Below, in pieces: positions 43,586 to 54,192 of a stretch of 64,000 nucleotides of DNA. Origin of the DNA: GN02-872 sp963518665 (GTDB lineage: Bacteria > Patescibacteriota > Gracilibacteria > BD1-5 > UBA6164); contig CAUQKR010000002.1 in NCBI GenBank assembly GCA_963518665.1, positions 1 to 64,000 of the forward strand, in the 5' to 3' direction. How positions within the stretch are numbered: position 1 is the stretch's first letter; each line of letters opens with the position of its first letter. A program made the translations under genes and the position numbers. The notes beneath the pieces were generated by a model that had not been told where the DNA came from, searched no databases, and saw only the letters and a program-made list of their open reading frames with translations.

Positions 43586-43885
43586 TTAATTTGCTACTCA
43601 AGTAGAAGTAGTTCAAGTAGAGCCAGTATTTGTTTCAACTGTTCCAGTGTTTACTTTTCCTGTAGAAATAGTTATATCACTAGGTTTAATAACATTAGTT
43701 TCAGTTGGATTTACAAATTTTTTGATTCCTAGTAAACCTTCAGAAAAAATGTTTGCAAATACAAATAAATAGATACCAAACAAAACTAAAACAGTCACAA
43801 CTGTGATAAAATATTTCCAAGTATCTTCTTTTGTAGGCCAAACTACATGTTTTAATTCTCTAATAGAATCTTTTATAAATTTCAT
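43586..43885 (-). CDS. secE: Preprotein translocase subunit SecE
   Basis: SecE clamps the SecY channel. The 99-residue protein has the single-helix form: amphipathic FIKDSIRELKHVVWPTKED then one membrane helix (about residues 27-48). The 35-residue C-terminal tail, rich in Thr, Ser, Gly and Val, is longer than in usual single-helix SecE and of low complexity. It is the first gene of the operon. Confidence 0.94.
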
Positions 43886-43925
43886 AAATTATTTTCGTTA
43901 AAAAATATTTAATAATAAAAAAAAT

Positions 43926-43957
43926 GTTGCACTATAATATCTTGCAACACTTGTCAA
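43926..43957 (-). promoter_or_regulatory. Promoter of the secE operon with palindrome
   Basis: Minus strand: TTGACA (43957-43952), 15-nt spacer, TATAGT (43936-43931). The inverted repeat GTTGCA-N11-TGCAAC (43926-43948) covers the -10 region and could be an operator. Confidence 0.5.
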
Positions 43958-44053
43958 GCATATTAGAACTAAAAAAAAAGATAAATCAATTTTTTTTTTG
44001 ATTTTTTATAAAAATATATTAAAATAAAAAAAATATTTTTATAAAAAAATTTT

Positions 44054-44536
44054 ATGTTCTATATAATAGTTTTTTTACTTTTTTTAATATTTATTTACTG
44101 CAGTTTTGTTATATTTTTTAGAATGAAACTGAATGAGTTAGAATATTTTTTACAAATTTTATTTAAAAAAAGAAATTATAAAGTTACTTCACTTTATTTC
44201 GCAAGTGAAGATTTTTTAACAAAACACGATGAGATTTTTAAAGATTTTATAAATTTAAAACAAAAAGACTTTGAAGAAACAAGACTAAATTTTGCTTTTG
44301 AAAATAAATTTAATAGCTACAAAAGATTTGATGAAGAGTTAAATTTTATTTTCAAAATTTGTGAAACTAATTCTAGATTGAAACAAGATGAAAAATATAA
44401 TTTTATAAAAGAAGAAATTTTAAAAGAAACAAAAGAAGCTTGAAAACAGTACAAAATCTATAAAATCAAATTTGACAAATACAAAAAACATCACAAAATT
44501 TCAAAATTTTTCTTAGTTTGATTATTTTTGAAATAA
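44054..44536 (+). CDS. Small membrane-anchored helical protein (LemA-like?)
   Basis: Predicted 160 residues: one N-terminal membrane helix (residues 2-22) then long charged helices rich in Lys, Glu and Phe, with LNELEYFLQILFKKRNYK and NFAFENKFNSYKRFDEELNF. The layout resembles LemA-family proteins, though the match is weak and the C-terminus ends in a second hydrophobic stretch (KFFLVGLFL). It stands alone, divergent from secE, and has its own terminator. Confidence 0.65.
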
Positions 44537-44566
44537 AAAAAAGACTTTTTTAAAAGTCTTTTTTTT
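44536..44566 (+). terminator. Shared terminator
   Basis: The stem AAAAAAGACTTTT/AAAAGTCTTTTTT links the ends of two converging genes. Confidence 0.85.
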
Positions 44567-45506
44567 AACTATTTTTATTTTTTAGTCAAAAATATCAAGC
44601 TGGAAGTAATAAAGCTAAAATCAAAATAATAAACATTTCAGGTCAAGTTTGAGGAAGTTCTTCTTTTGTTTTTGATAGAGCTTCTACATTTTTCCCTACA
44701 TTTGAAGAATCAAAATCTTTTGTAACCATAACTCTTCCTGTTGAAGTTTCTTCAGTTGTTTTTGTTTCATTATTTTTTGTTTCATCTGCAGAATTTAAGT
44801 CTTTTGAAGGTTCTACAGTTACTTCATTTTCAGTTTCTATTTCTCCTCATTTAAATTTTGCTTCGCTATCAACTCAAAATTTTATATTATTTCCAGATTT
44901 ATCATAAATAGCCAAAACAGTTACTTTATATTCAACATCTTGTGTAGGAGTTGCATCAAGTTCTAGTTCTACTACATTTTTTTTATTTTCCACTGATTTT
45001 GTTTCTTTTACTTTTAGATAATCACTACTATCTTTTACAGCTTCGATTTTAAACTCCGCATCCTTAAATTTTGAAGAATCTAAATCTTTTGAAAATTCTA
45101 AATGTAAAACTTTTTCAGAAATAAGTTTAGCTTTTGTTATAGAAAAATTTCCAACATTTGAAGTAGAGTTTCCCAAAGTTAATTCTAAAGCTTGACTTTT
45201 AAAAACTTGAGCTCAGTTTTCATCCATTCAAATAAGGCTTAAATAGTAAGTTTTTCCTGTTTCAAGTCAGCTTAAATTATAAGAATTTGCTTCAATCATA
45301 TCTGTTTCTCATAGAGATTTTTTAGCATTTACCTCATCACTATAAGTAATTTGATAATATTTTGCTTTTGAGTCTTTATCCCAAGATAATTTTGCTCAAG
45401 TTGCAGTTTTTGTTTCTATTTTAAAACCTTTATCAGCAAAAACTGAAAATGTAATAAAAAACAATGCTACAAAAGTAGCTACTTTTAGAATAATTCCTTT
45501 TCTCAT
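44565..45506 (-). CDS. Surface protein with Fn3/Ig-like domains and LPQTG C-terminus
   Basis: Predicted 313 residues. A signal peptide (to about residue 24) is followed by a fibronectin-type-III-like domain (YYQITYSDEV..., SYNLSGLETGKTYYLSLIG) and an Ig-like domain (about residues 110-210, ending YDKSGNNIKF). After a Glu/Thr/Ser-rich linker, the C-terminus is ELPQTGPE, a hydrophobic helix and a basic tail (LKNKNS): the layout of a sortase sorting signal near residues 283-313. No sortase gene is in the window. Without one, it would simply be a C-terminal membrane anchor. Confidence 0.8.
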
Positions 45507-45598
45507 AAAACTTTTTTAAAAAATAATTTGATTTATATTTCTATTAAAATAAAATAACACTAATATATTATTTATTTTTTTAAAATAATCAAATTTTT

Positions 45599-46189
45599 AT
45601 GAATAATTTTTTAACTAAAAATAAAAAGGCTTTTACACTTATAGAACTTGTAATAGTTTTAGCTTTGATTGGGCTTTTTTTACTTTTTACAAATCCTTTT
45701 AATTTCAATATTTTATCAAATGAACAAAAATCAGAAATTTTTGCAAATAAAATAATTTCTACTCTAGAAACAAGCAGAGATGAGGCAATAACAGGAAAAG
45801 CCTATAGAAAAGATGATTGAAGTTTTGAAGAAATTTTTTCTACAAATTTAGAATTTGGAAAAAATAAAAAAGTTATTGAAAATAAATATAAAAGAAAAAA
45901 TAATGAAAAAATTTCTTCTTCATCTATAAAACTACCAGATGAATGAGAAATAGAAAAAATTTATTATAATGATAATTCAAATGAAGCAACAAAAATAATT
46001 ATAGGACTTTATAATAATTGAAAAATTGAAATATTTAAAAACTGAGAAAATCTGCCAAAAATAAATTGAAAAATATTTTTTGTAGTAAATTATAAAAATG
46101 CTAGAAATAAAATAACTTTTGACCTTGTAAGCTGACTTGCTATAAAAGAAAAATGTAAAGAAACTTGTGAAATCCCAGATCAAAAATAA
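45599..46189 (+). CDS. Type IV prepilin/pseudopilin
   Basis: Predicted 196 residues with a 10-residue basic leader (MNNFLTKNKK), methylation motif AFTLIEL and a 20-residue hydrophobic helix; cleavage would occur before Phe12, and Glu16 is the conserved +5 residue. The C-terminal domain contains two close Cys (EKCKETCE) near the end that may form a loop, and resembles minor pilins such as GspH/FimT by size only. It probably works with PilB encoded at 46916-48247. Confidence 0.87.
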
Positions 46190-46217
46190 AAAACTCTCAA
46201 AAATTTGAGAGTTTTTT
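46187..46217 (+). terminator. Shared terminator
   Basis: The stem AAAAAACTCTCAAA/TTTGAGAGTTTTTT lies between the prepilin stop and the stop of the convergent small gene. Confidence 0.85.
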
Positions 46218-46494
46218 AAGCTATAATTTTTTCCAAATCAGAAATCCTTAAAACTTCTATTCTATGACGTCTTTTTCTTTCGTCTTCAAGTTTTAATATT
46301 TTTTTATTTGCTGTAAGCAAATTTTCTTTTTGGTTAATAATTTCTTCTGTTGTTGCTTTTACTTCAGCAAACATTTCTGCGCATTTTTCTGCAAAAATAG
46401 GATCTAATCAAAGAGATTTTAGTAGATCTAATTTTGTTTCATCTACTTCTCTATTTCTATCAAAAGCTGATTCTAAATTTTTTGTTACCACCAT
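46216..46494 (-). CDS. Unknown 92-residue coiled-coil protein
   Basis: A small soluble protein predicted to be helical: acidic first half, then a basic Arg/Lys-rich stretch (EDERKRRHRIEV). It follows another small helical gene by 34 nt on the same strand and could be its partner. No family is recognised. Confidence 0.65.
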
Positions 46495-46528
46495 TTTTTT
46501 ATTTCTTAATTATAAGAGACTTTTAGTC

Positions 46529-46825
46529 TTACATTTCCCCCTTCAAAAAATTTATTTCATTTTTTGTTTCAAAATCAACTTTATTTTTTCTTTCAGTCAA
46601 AATTGATTGCTTTATTTTTTCTATTTCATCTGACATAAGAATCTCTTTTTCTATTTCTATATCAGAATTTATTTTTTTAACTTGAAAAGCAAAATCATCA
46701 AAATTTAACAAAAATTTTTGTTTTCTATCTTCAGTAAGTAAGAAAAATATTTGATTTATTTCATACCTATCTTTTTCCGAAAACCTATACTTTTCAAATA
46801 ATTTTTCAAGTCTTGTGTTTATCAT
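46529..46825 (-). CDS. Unknown 98-residue helical protein
   Basis: A charged, all-helical protein (about 35 percent Glu, Lys and Asp). It has no signal. It is upstream of the 92-residue gene in the same direction and lies between the pilB gene and the prepilin gene, which may suggest, but does not show, a pilus connection. Confidence 0.65.
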   Translation of the reverse strand: MINTRLEKLFEKYRFSEKDRYEINQIFFLLTEDRKQKFLLNFDDFAFQVKKINSDIEIEKEILMSDEIEKIKQSILTERKNKVDFETKNEINFLKGEM

Positions 46826-46915
46826 TTTTATTACTTCTTATATTTTATCATAAATATTATATTTATACAAAAAAATAATCAAATTTTTTTTATTTTTTTC
46901 GAAGTAATTTATTTT

Positions 46916-48247
46916 TTATCATCAAAGAACAGAAAGTAATTCTTCTAAAGAAGTCTCTCCAAGCAAAACTTTTATAAGTCAATCTTGCTTTATTGGAACC
47001 ATTCAATCTCAAACTGCTTGAATTTCAAGCTGAATTTTTGAAGAATTATTTAAAATAAGTTTTTCCAAACCTTCTGTCATTTCCAAAATTTCATAAAATC
47101 AAGTTCTTCATTTATATCCTGTACTATTACAATGAGGACAACCTCATTCTTTTGCTTTATAAAGATCAATTTTTTCTTTATTTTTAATATATTTTCAAAT
47201 ATTTTTTATAAAAAAATCTCTTACTTTATCTGAGGCTTCATATTTTTCCTTGCAATGAACACAAAGTTTTCTAGCAAGTCTTTGTGAAATAATCATTCTA
47301 AGAGAAGAAGTTATCAAAAGTGGGTCAATTCCTAGATTTACAATTCTTTGAATAGTATGAACAGCAGAGTTTGTATGGATTGTAGAAAAAACAATATGTC
47401 AAGTTATACTTGCTTCAACTGCAAGTTTTGCAGTTTCTTCGTCTCTTATTTCTCAAACCATTATAATATCTGGATCTTGTCTAAGTAAACTTCTAAGTCC
47501 TCTAGCAAAAGTAAAATTTATATCAGGATTTATTTGTGTATGATTTACTCATTTTATTCTATATTCTACCGGATCTTCAAGTGTAGAAATATTATTTTGC
47601 TCTGGATCAAACTGAGATAAAAGTCCAAAAAGTGTAGTAGATTTTCAAGAACCTGTAGGTCAAACAGCCAAAATCATTCAATAATTATCTTTTAAATGTT
47701 TTTCTATTTTTACCATATTATAAGGCATTATTCACAAATCTTGAAGTTTTAGTGCATCTGCCTCTTTTTTCAAAATTCTGATAACACATTTTTCTCAATA
47801 AATAGTTGGTATAACAGAAACTCTCATATCAACTGTTTTTCAAGCAAAAAGTTTATAAGAAATTTTTCAGTCTTGAGGTAACCTATGCTCATCTATTCTC
47901 AAAAAAGACATAATTTTTATTCTAGCCAAAATCGGGTCTTTTTGCAATAAGCTAAAAGATTTATAGTGAACAAAAGCTCAATCTATTCTAAATCTAATCA
48001 AAACATCTTTATCGTTTGGCTCTATATGAATATCTGAAGCTCTTTTAGTCAAAGCATTCAAAAAAATATCATTTACAAGTCAAATAATAGCAGAATCTTC
48101 AGTTTTATTTCCATAATATTTTAAATTTAAATCTGAAGATGTAGCTCATTCTTGTTTTGAAACAACTCAAAAAAGCTCATCAACAGATGATTCTGCTTCT
48201 GATTCTTTTTTTCAATTTCAAACAATTTTTTTCAAATTAAAATCCAT
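46916..48247 (-). CDS. pilB: Type IV pilus assembly/type II secretion ATPase (PilB/GspE)
   Basis: This hexameric ATPase drives pilus extension. The 443-residue protein shows ASDIHIEP near residue 75, Walker A GPTGSGKST near 197, the Asp box TLEDPVEY, Walker B MVGEIRDEETA, the His box TGHIVFSTIHTNSA and a C-terminal zinc site (CVHC, CPHC). It is shorter than usual PilB because the N-terminal N1 domain is reduced to about 45 residues. Walker A glycines are TGA codons. PilC and PilD genes are not in the window. Confidence 0.94.
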
Positions 48248-48303
48248 CTACAAAATTTAAAATTAAAACTAAAAATATTTTATCATAAATAAAAAAAATA
48301 AGC

Positions 48304-48341
48304 AAAAAAATAACTTATTTTTACATAAGTTATTTTTTTTA
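48304..48341 (-). terminator. Terminator after the frameshifted membrane-protein gene
   Basis: The stem AAAAATAACTTAT/ATAAGTTATTTTT ends beside the stop at 48342 with T-runs on both strands. Confidence 0.85.
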
Positions 48342-48805
48342 TTATTTCAATAACATAAATAATCCAAATAAAACCAAAGTACTTATAATTCATAAAACTA
48401 TTGAAAAAATTACTGCTTTTGTAGAAACTTGATTTGCAGGTTTTCATTCCATTTTTAAAAAATATTTAAATGCAAAAAATAATGCATAAAAATTAAAAAT
48501 TACAGATAAAACTCAACCAATTGCATCACTCAAAGATGGAAAAATTTTTTCCAATCACATATTAAAAAATGCAGTCAAAAGTCCAGCTCCAAAAACTATT
48601 CAAAAACTTTTCCAAAATCAGATTTGTATTTCTCTTTTTACAAGTTCTTTTTAATAATATTTGCTACAATTAAAAGAACTAAAACAGCAGAGATAAAAAC
48701 TCAAGCTCAAATTATATAAAGTAAATTAATAGTAGACTCCATATTTTGTATAACAGGGACAGAAGCCTCTTCAACTGTTTCTATATTTCTTGTAAAACCA
48801 GCCAT
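48342..48805 (-). pseudogene. Four-helix membrane protein with a one-base frameshift
   Basis: ATG 48805 opens a frame with one membrane helix (INLLYIIGAGVFISAVLVLLIV) that stops at 48638 after 55 residues. A second frame continues right away with three further membrane helices to TAA 48342. One more A in the A5 run (T5 on plus, 48648-48652) would join them as ...NIIKKELVKREIQ..., about 154 residues. It precedes pilB on the same strand. It may be an error, a pseudogene or a slippage site; two overlapping genes are less likely as the second has no ATG. Confidence 0.5.
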
Positions 48806-48869
48806 AATATAAATATAATTAAATAAATAAAATTTTGCTCTTTCTAGAAAGCTATATATATTACACCAT

Positions 48870-48903
48870 AAAAAAAAAATCAAGTTTTTACTCGACTTTT
48901 TTT
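48870..48903 (-). terminator. Terminator after recQ
   Basis: An imperfect stem (TCGAGT/ACTTGA with one wobble) is flanked by A- and T-runs, just past the recQ stop. Confidence 0.65.
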
Positions 48904-48911
48904 ATTTTTTT

Positions 48912-51213
48912 CTAAATATCTTTTTTCTCTATCATAGAAATAGCCATCTTTATATCAAAATAATTTATATCATTTCTTCAAATTGACTCAAGTTTTTCTT
49001 TTATAGTTTTTAGTTTTTCCAAATCAATTCAAACTTCTTCTAAAATAACTTTTTTTATAATTTTTATTTTTTCTAAATCCAAAAATTTTAAAATCTCAAA
49101 AAGTTCCATTTGTCAGTTTACATAAACTTCAGCTAAATGTCATCAAACTGTAGTCTTTGCCAATCATCTTTTTTCTGAAATCTCTGTCAAAATTTCCTCT
49201 AAATTATTCTTTTGATTTGATAATTCTCTAAAAATTTTTAGTGTTTCAAGAAAAGTTTCTCATTTTTCTCTTTTTATTTTTTCTACAGAATTTTGTCAAA
49301 CCTTACTTTTAAAAATATTTTTTTCTCAGATTTTTTTTCTTATAAAAAATTGTAATTCTTTGTTTTCATTTGAAAGTAAATAATTTCTAACTATTGCAAT
49401 TCTTCATTTTTCTGTAATTCAAAGCATCGGATATTTTCAATCAGTTTTATATAAAAATTCTTGAAAAATCAATGCTTCGATTATATTTTTTATCATTTCA
49501 GTTGAAAAATCAGCCAAAGCTCAAAAATTTTCATAATTATCAAGTCAATATTCTAAAATTTTTTTGTCTTCACTTCCCCACAAAAATTTTGTAATCATTC
49601 AAACTCAAAATCTTTCATCAAATTTTTTCACAGTTTCCAAAACCAAAGAAAAAACTGAATTTTTTACTAAATCCTCTTCTATTTTATCTCATATTTTATT
49701 TTTTTCTATACAAAAATCACAAGTTCAACAATTATCTCATATTTTTCTTACATCTTCTTCATCTCAAAAATATTCTAAAATAAATCTTTTTCTACAGTGA
49801 GGATAAAAAAGCAATTTTTTTATTTGTTCTAGTTTATAATAAGCTTCTTCTTTTAACATATCTTGATGATGCCAATCAACTGGAATAGAATTTTCTCCTA
49901 CTTTATCTTTCATCAAAATAATTCATTTTCAACGAAAATTTCAAAAATTTTCAAAATTTTCTACTCATCTTTTTACAATTCAATATTTTTCTAAAACTCT
50001 CAAAATAGATCAAACTCTTAAATCATTTTTAATTCAACTTTCTGAAGCCATTATAAAATAAGTTTTCAAAATATTTGTATTCTTTCACTCTGCTAACTTG
50101 AAGTCTTTGTATAAATAATTATAAAACTGAACAATTTCTTCTTTACTTGGATAAGAATTATCTATAAAAAATTCTTGGATTTTTGTATCTCAAAAAGAAG
50201 CCAAAACAACTCAAAAACTATTTTTTCAGTCTCTTCCAGCTCTTCAAACTTCTTGATAGTAATTTTCTATACTTCCAGGCAAATTATAATGGATAACAAA
50301 ACGAATATCTTTTTTATCAATTCACATTCAAAAAGCATTTGTTGCAACAATAACTTTGTACTCTGAATTCATAAAATTATTTTGAGTTTTTTCCCTATTT
50401 TCAGAATTCATTTCTCAAGTATAAATTCAGCTTGAAATATTTTTTTCTTGCAAAAAAGTAAAAACTTCCTGACAAGATTTAACCGAAGCACAATAAATAA
50501 TTCCATTTCCTGGAGTTTTGTCCAAAATCTCCAAAAGTTTAGCTTGTTTTTCTTCTCTTTTTGAGATTTCTCTCACTATTATTCAAATATTTTTTCTTTC
50601 AAATCAAGTTGTAAAAATATTTGGGTTTTGAAGTCAAAGTCTATCTATTATATCAGCTCTTACTTTTTTGGTTGCTGTTGCTGTCAAAGCTATAATTGGG
50701 AAATTTTTTACTTTTTTTAATTCTTCCAAAAAACCTCTAATTTTCATATAACTCGGACGAAAGTCATGTCACCATTGGCTTATACAATGAGCCTCATCAA
50801 TTGCAACCAGAGCTATTTTTACTCTAGAAATCACTCTCAAAAAATCTTCACTATTTAGCCTTTCTGGAGCAATATAGAGAAATTTTATACTTCAGTCATC
50901 TTTTGAAATATCATTCAAAATTATTTGTCTATCATAATTATCAATTGTAGAATTTATAAAATTTGCTTTTAAAGAAAGTTCATTTAGCTTATCAACTTGA
51001 TCTTTCATAAGAGAAATAAGTGGAGAAATGACCAAAACTAATCATTCAAGAATCACTCAAGGAAACTGATAAGTAAGGGATTTTCAACCTCAAGTAGGCA
51101 TAAAAACAAGAGTGTCTTTTATATCCAAAACACTCTTTATAATTTCTTTTTGACCTTCTCTAAAACTCGGAAGTCCAAATTTTTGTTGTAAAATATTTTC
51201 TAAATCTTGCATT
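48912..51213 (-). pseudogene. recQ: ATP-dependent DNA helicase RecQ, frameshifted after codon 11
   Basis: RecQ unwinds DNA 3'-5' in recombination and repair. From residue 12 on the gene is intact: FREGQ (Q-motif), Walker A PTGGGKS, DEAHCISQWGHDFRPSY, the EVGRAGRDG block and the zinc-binding Cys set (NCGTCDFC), about 766 residues. The natural N-terminus MQDLENILQQ is in a different frame: an A6 run (T6 on plus, 51180-51185) must lose one base to give QQKFGLPSFREGQ. No ATG serves the long frame before the Walker A motif. The gene ends in TAG. TGG and TGA codons stand side by side in QWGHD. Confidence 0.75.
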
Positions 51214-51219
51214 TTTCTA

Positions 51220-51267
51220 AAATTTATTTTTTTGAATTATAATTATTTTTTCAAAAAAATAAATTTT
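51220..51267. repeat. 17-bp perfect inverted repeat upstream of recQ
   Basis: The arms AAAATTTATTTTTTTGA and its exact complement (51220-51236, 51251-51267) enclose a 14-nt loop containing TATAAT on the minus strand. It may end the gene at 51275 or regulate recQ; its A/T-only stem is weak as a terminator. Confidence 0.7.
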
Positions 51268-51274
51268 ATTTTTA

Positions 51275-52720
51275 TTATTTTGTGAAATATTCTCTAAATT
51301 TTTCTAAATCTTCAGTAATAAACATATTTTTTCTAGTTTTTCCAGTTAATTTTTGTATAAAATAATAAACTGAAGGATTTTCCCAAATTCAAACTTGTTT
51401 TCTAAAATTTGAAGTTGTCAATTTTTCAAAATTTAATCCATTCAATTCAAAAAATTCTAAAACCCTTTGTTTTTGTTCTTCTTCAGAGAATTTTGTAAAT
51501 CAAAGTTTTTCTCAAAAAGTTCTCAAATCTTCTAAAGCCATATTTGAAATAGTTTTTCAGGTAGTTTTTACTACAAATTCATTAAATCTTTCATAAGATT
51601 TTCCTAAAGTTTTTTCTGCTAAAACCTCTCTTGTTATTTTTTTCAAACCAAAATGTTCTAGAGAAAATAAATCTTCTATTCCATTTTTTTTCAAAATATT
51701 TTTTAAAAATTCTTTTGTTTCAGATTCATCAAAAACTTTTACTTCTGGGATATCTGAAAAACCTATTCTTCTAGCAAATTTTTTTATATCTTCTTCTCTA
51801 AATTCTCTTGCATATTTTACTCAAATATCAAAGAAAATTTCTTGAATTTCCCTATTTGACCATAAAAGTTTTCTAATTTCTCTAGTTTTTCAAAAACTTT
51901 TTAAAGTTTCATAATCATAAATTCCATTTTCTCTCAAGAAATTTTTTACATTTTGAATTATATTTATATTTTTATCTTCAAGTAAGTTTTGTAAAATTTT
52001 ATAAAAATCTTTATAACTTGATGAAGTTCTTACTCAAGAATTATAAAAATAAGAATAAAGTAATGGATTTTCTCTTACTTTTAAAAACAAAGATTTTGCT
52101 TTTCTAAAAGTTTTTTTTGAGCTATTAACACCATTTTCATCCAAAAATTTCAAAACTTCTTTTTCAAGTTCTATTTTTCACATTTTTGGAAAATTATATT
52201 TTTCTAAAATTTTTGTAATATTTTCTATAGAAAAATTTACATATTTTCAATTAACTCAATTTTTTTGAAAAAAATATGCAACTCTTTTATTTTCTTGTAT
52301 TTTTTTTACAAGTTTTCACATTTTTCCATAGATTAACTCATTTGTATAATTTACTCAATTTTTTCTAAAAAAATCAAAAACTTCAGCTTTTTGTTCTTCC
52401 AAACTTATTCTTTTAAATCAATTTTTTAATAAAAATCTTATAATTTTTTCTTTTGTAAAATTATCTTTATTTTTAAAATGTTTTAAAACAAATTGATTTT
52501 CAGAAGCCAAATCAAATACTTCTTCTCTTGACAACAAAAGCAAATCTAAATTATCTTTTATTCATTTTGATTTTAATTCCTCGATCAAAGCAAAATTTTC
52601 ATCCAAAATATTTTCTACTTTTGATTTTGTTTTATTTATCTCATAATTTAATTTTTCGTGAAATTGTTCATTTTCTTCTTTTGAATAATTTTTATCCAAA
52701 ATAGTTTCAAATTTTTCCAT
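51275..52720 (-). CDS. Unknown 481-residue helical repeat protein
   Basis: The protein is soluble, without signal peptide, and looks built from six units of about 65-75 residues. Each begins with a V/I-x-x-F-L/F-x-x-N-G-V/I pattern (for example VFDFFRKNGV, VLKFLDENGV, VKNFLRENGI, VLEFFELNGL) and has later an aromatic pair before a G-V/T (VAYFFQKNGV, LYSYFYNSGV, IQEIFFDIGV). Such all-helical repeats usually bind a protein or nucleic acid. I know no family with this exact pattern. It lies upstream of recQ in the same direction and downstream of mnmA. Confidence 0.75.
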
Positions 52721-52783
52721 TTTTAAAATTTTTTACTTAAAATATTTTTATAATTTTAACATATTTTATTTAAAAAAACAAAA

Positions 52784-52812
52784 AATAGCTTTTTTAAAAG
52801 CTATTTTTTAAT
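52784..52812 (-). terminator. Terminator after mnmA
   Basis: The stem AAAAAATAGCTTTT/AAAAGCTATTTTTT runs up to the stop codon at 52808. Confidence 0.85.
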
Positions 52813-53863
52813 CAATCACTCAACTTACAACTAAGAAATCATTTCTATCATAAAGAGCAAAAATTTGTCAGCTTGTTATTGCTCTCTGTTTTTCTTCAAA
52901 TTTTACACAAAATTTTCATTCTTCATTTTGAAATAGTTCACATTTTTGGTCTTTTTGTCTGTATCTTATTTTTGCTTTTCCTGAAAATGGCAAAACAAGT
53001 TTTTCAGTCAAAAATGAAATATTTTTTAATTCTAAATAATCATCATAAAGCTCTAAATCACTTGAAGTTCCAACTATAATTTCATTTTTTTCAATATCTT
53101 TTTTAACAACAAAAATTGGCTCTTTTTGTCATCATATATCAAGCCCTTTTCTTTGTCAAATCGTATAATAAAAAACTCATTTATGTTCTCCAAGGATTTT
53201 TCCAGAAGTATCTTTTACAAGCCCAGGTTTTGGTGAAATTTTTTTCTCCAAAAATTTTGTCAAATCGACTTTTCAAACAAAACAAATTCATTGAGAATCC
53301 TTTCTTTTTGCATTTGGAAGTCATATTTTTTCAGCTATTTCTCTAACCTCAGGTTTCGTCAAATATCAAATTGGGAAAATAGCTTTGCTAAGCTGAAATT
53401 GGTTTAATCAAGCCAAAAAATAGCTTTGGTCTTTATTTTCATCATTTCACTTTTTCAAAAAATATTTTCAGTCTTTTTCTACTATTTGTGCATAGTGTCA
53501 CATAGCAATATAGTCAAATCAGTGTTCCAAAGCTTCATCCAAAAAAACTTTAAATTTTACTTCACTATTACACATTATATCAGGATTTGGAGTGATTCAT
53601 TTTTGATATCATTCATACATATAATCAAGAACTTTGTGTGCATAATCTTCTCTATAATCAAAAGTAAAAAAAGGAATTTCCAAAAATTCTGCTACTTTTT
53701 TTGCTTCAGCTAAATCTTCTTTTGTCGGACAATATTCTCATTCTGGAGCTAAATAATTTATCATAAATCAAGCAGTTACATCATATCATTGCTCTTTTAG
53801 TAAATAAGCAGAAACTGCACTATCAACTCATCCAGAAAGTCAAACTAAAACTTTTTTCTTCAT
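52808..53863 (-). CDS. mnmA: tRNA-specific 2-thiouridylase MnmA
   Basis: MnmA thiolates U34 of tRNA-Lys, -Glu and -Gln. The 351-residue enzyme has the PP-loop LSGGVDSAVSAYLL at the N-terminus, catalytic Cys in MCNSEVKF near residue 100, the second in DSQGICFVG near 200, and the GLDIGGQKEPIFV segment of the C-terminal barrel. The length is normal. The sulfur donor enzymes are elsewhere. It is the only gene of its transcript, divergent from a 33-residue ORF. Confidence 0.96.
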
Positions 53864-54090
53864 CTTTTTTATATAAAAATTTATTTTCTTTAGTATAAAT
53901 AAAAAATCAAAAAAATCAATAAATATTTTTTTAGAGCAAAATTTTAATCAATTTTTGTTCAATTTTTTTGTATTTCAATAAAAACATATTCTAGACTTTT
54001 AAGCTATTTTAAGCAAAAAACTGTTGCATTTCTATTGATTTTATTAAAAAATTCTTTTATTATTTATAATTTGGTGCTTATGATTATAAA

Positions 54091-54192
54091 ATGGAAGAAT
54101 ATAATAAAAAAGCTGAGGAAGCAATAAGAAAAATGAATGAACAAAGTGAAAGAACACTAAAAGCAATTGAAGAAGTAGAACAAATGAATTAA
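54091..54192 (+). CDS. Tiny 33-residue helical protein
   Basis: ATG 54091 opens 33 codons that form one amphipathic, charged helix (EEYNKKAEEAIRKMNEQ...). A TATAAT box lies 21 nt upstream (54065-54070) and a strong terminator directly follows, so the unit has a promoter, ORF and terminator of its own. The preceding 227 nt (53864-54090) hold no other ORF that I can see. It may be a small regulatory protein; no homologue is recognised. Confidence 0.6.
   Translation: MEEYNKKAEEAIRKMNEQSERTLKAIEEVEQMN

Noticed and set aside
50755..50790. UGA = tryptophan (table 4) as alternative
   Set aside because: Trp is encoded by TGG in the same motifs and TGA falls on conserved Gly, as in the QWGHD motif of RecQ.
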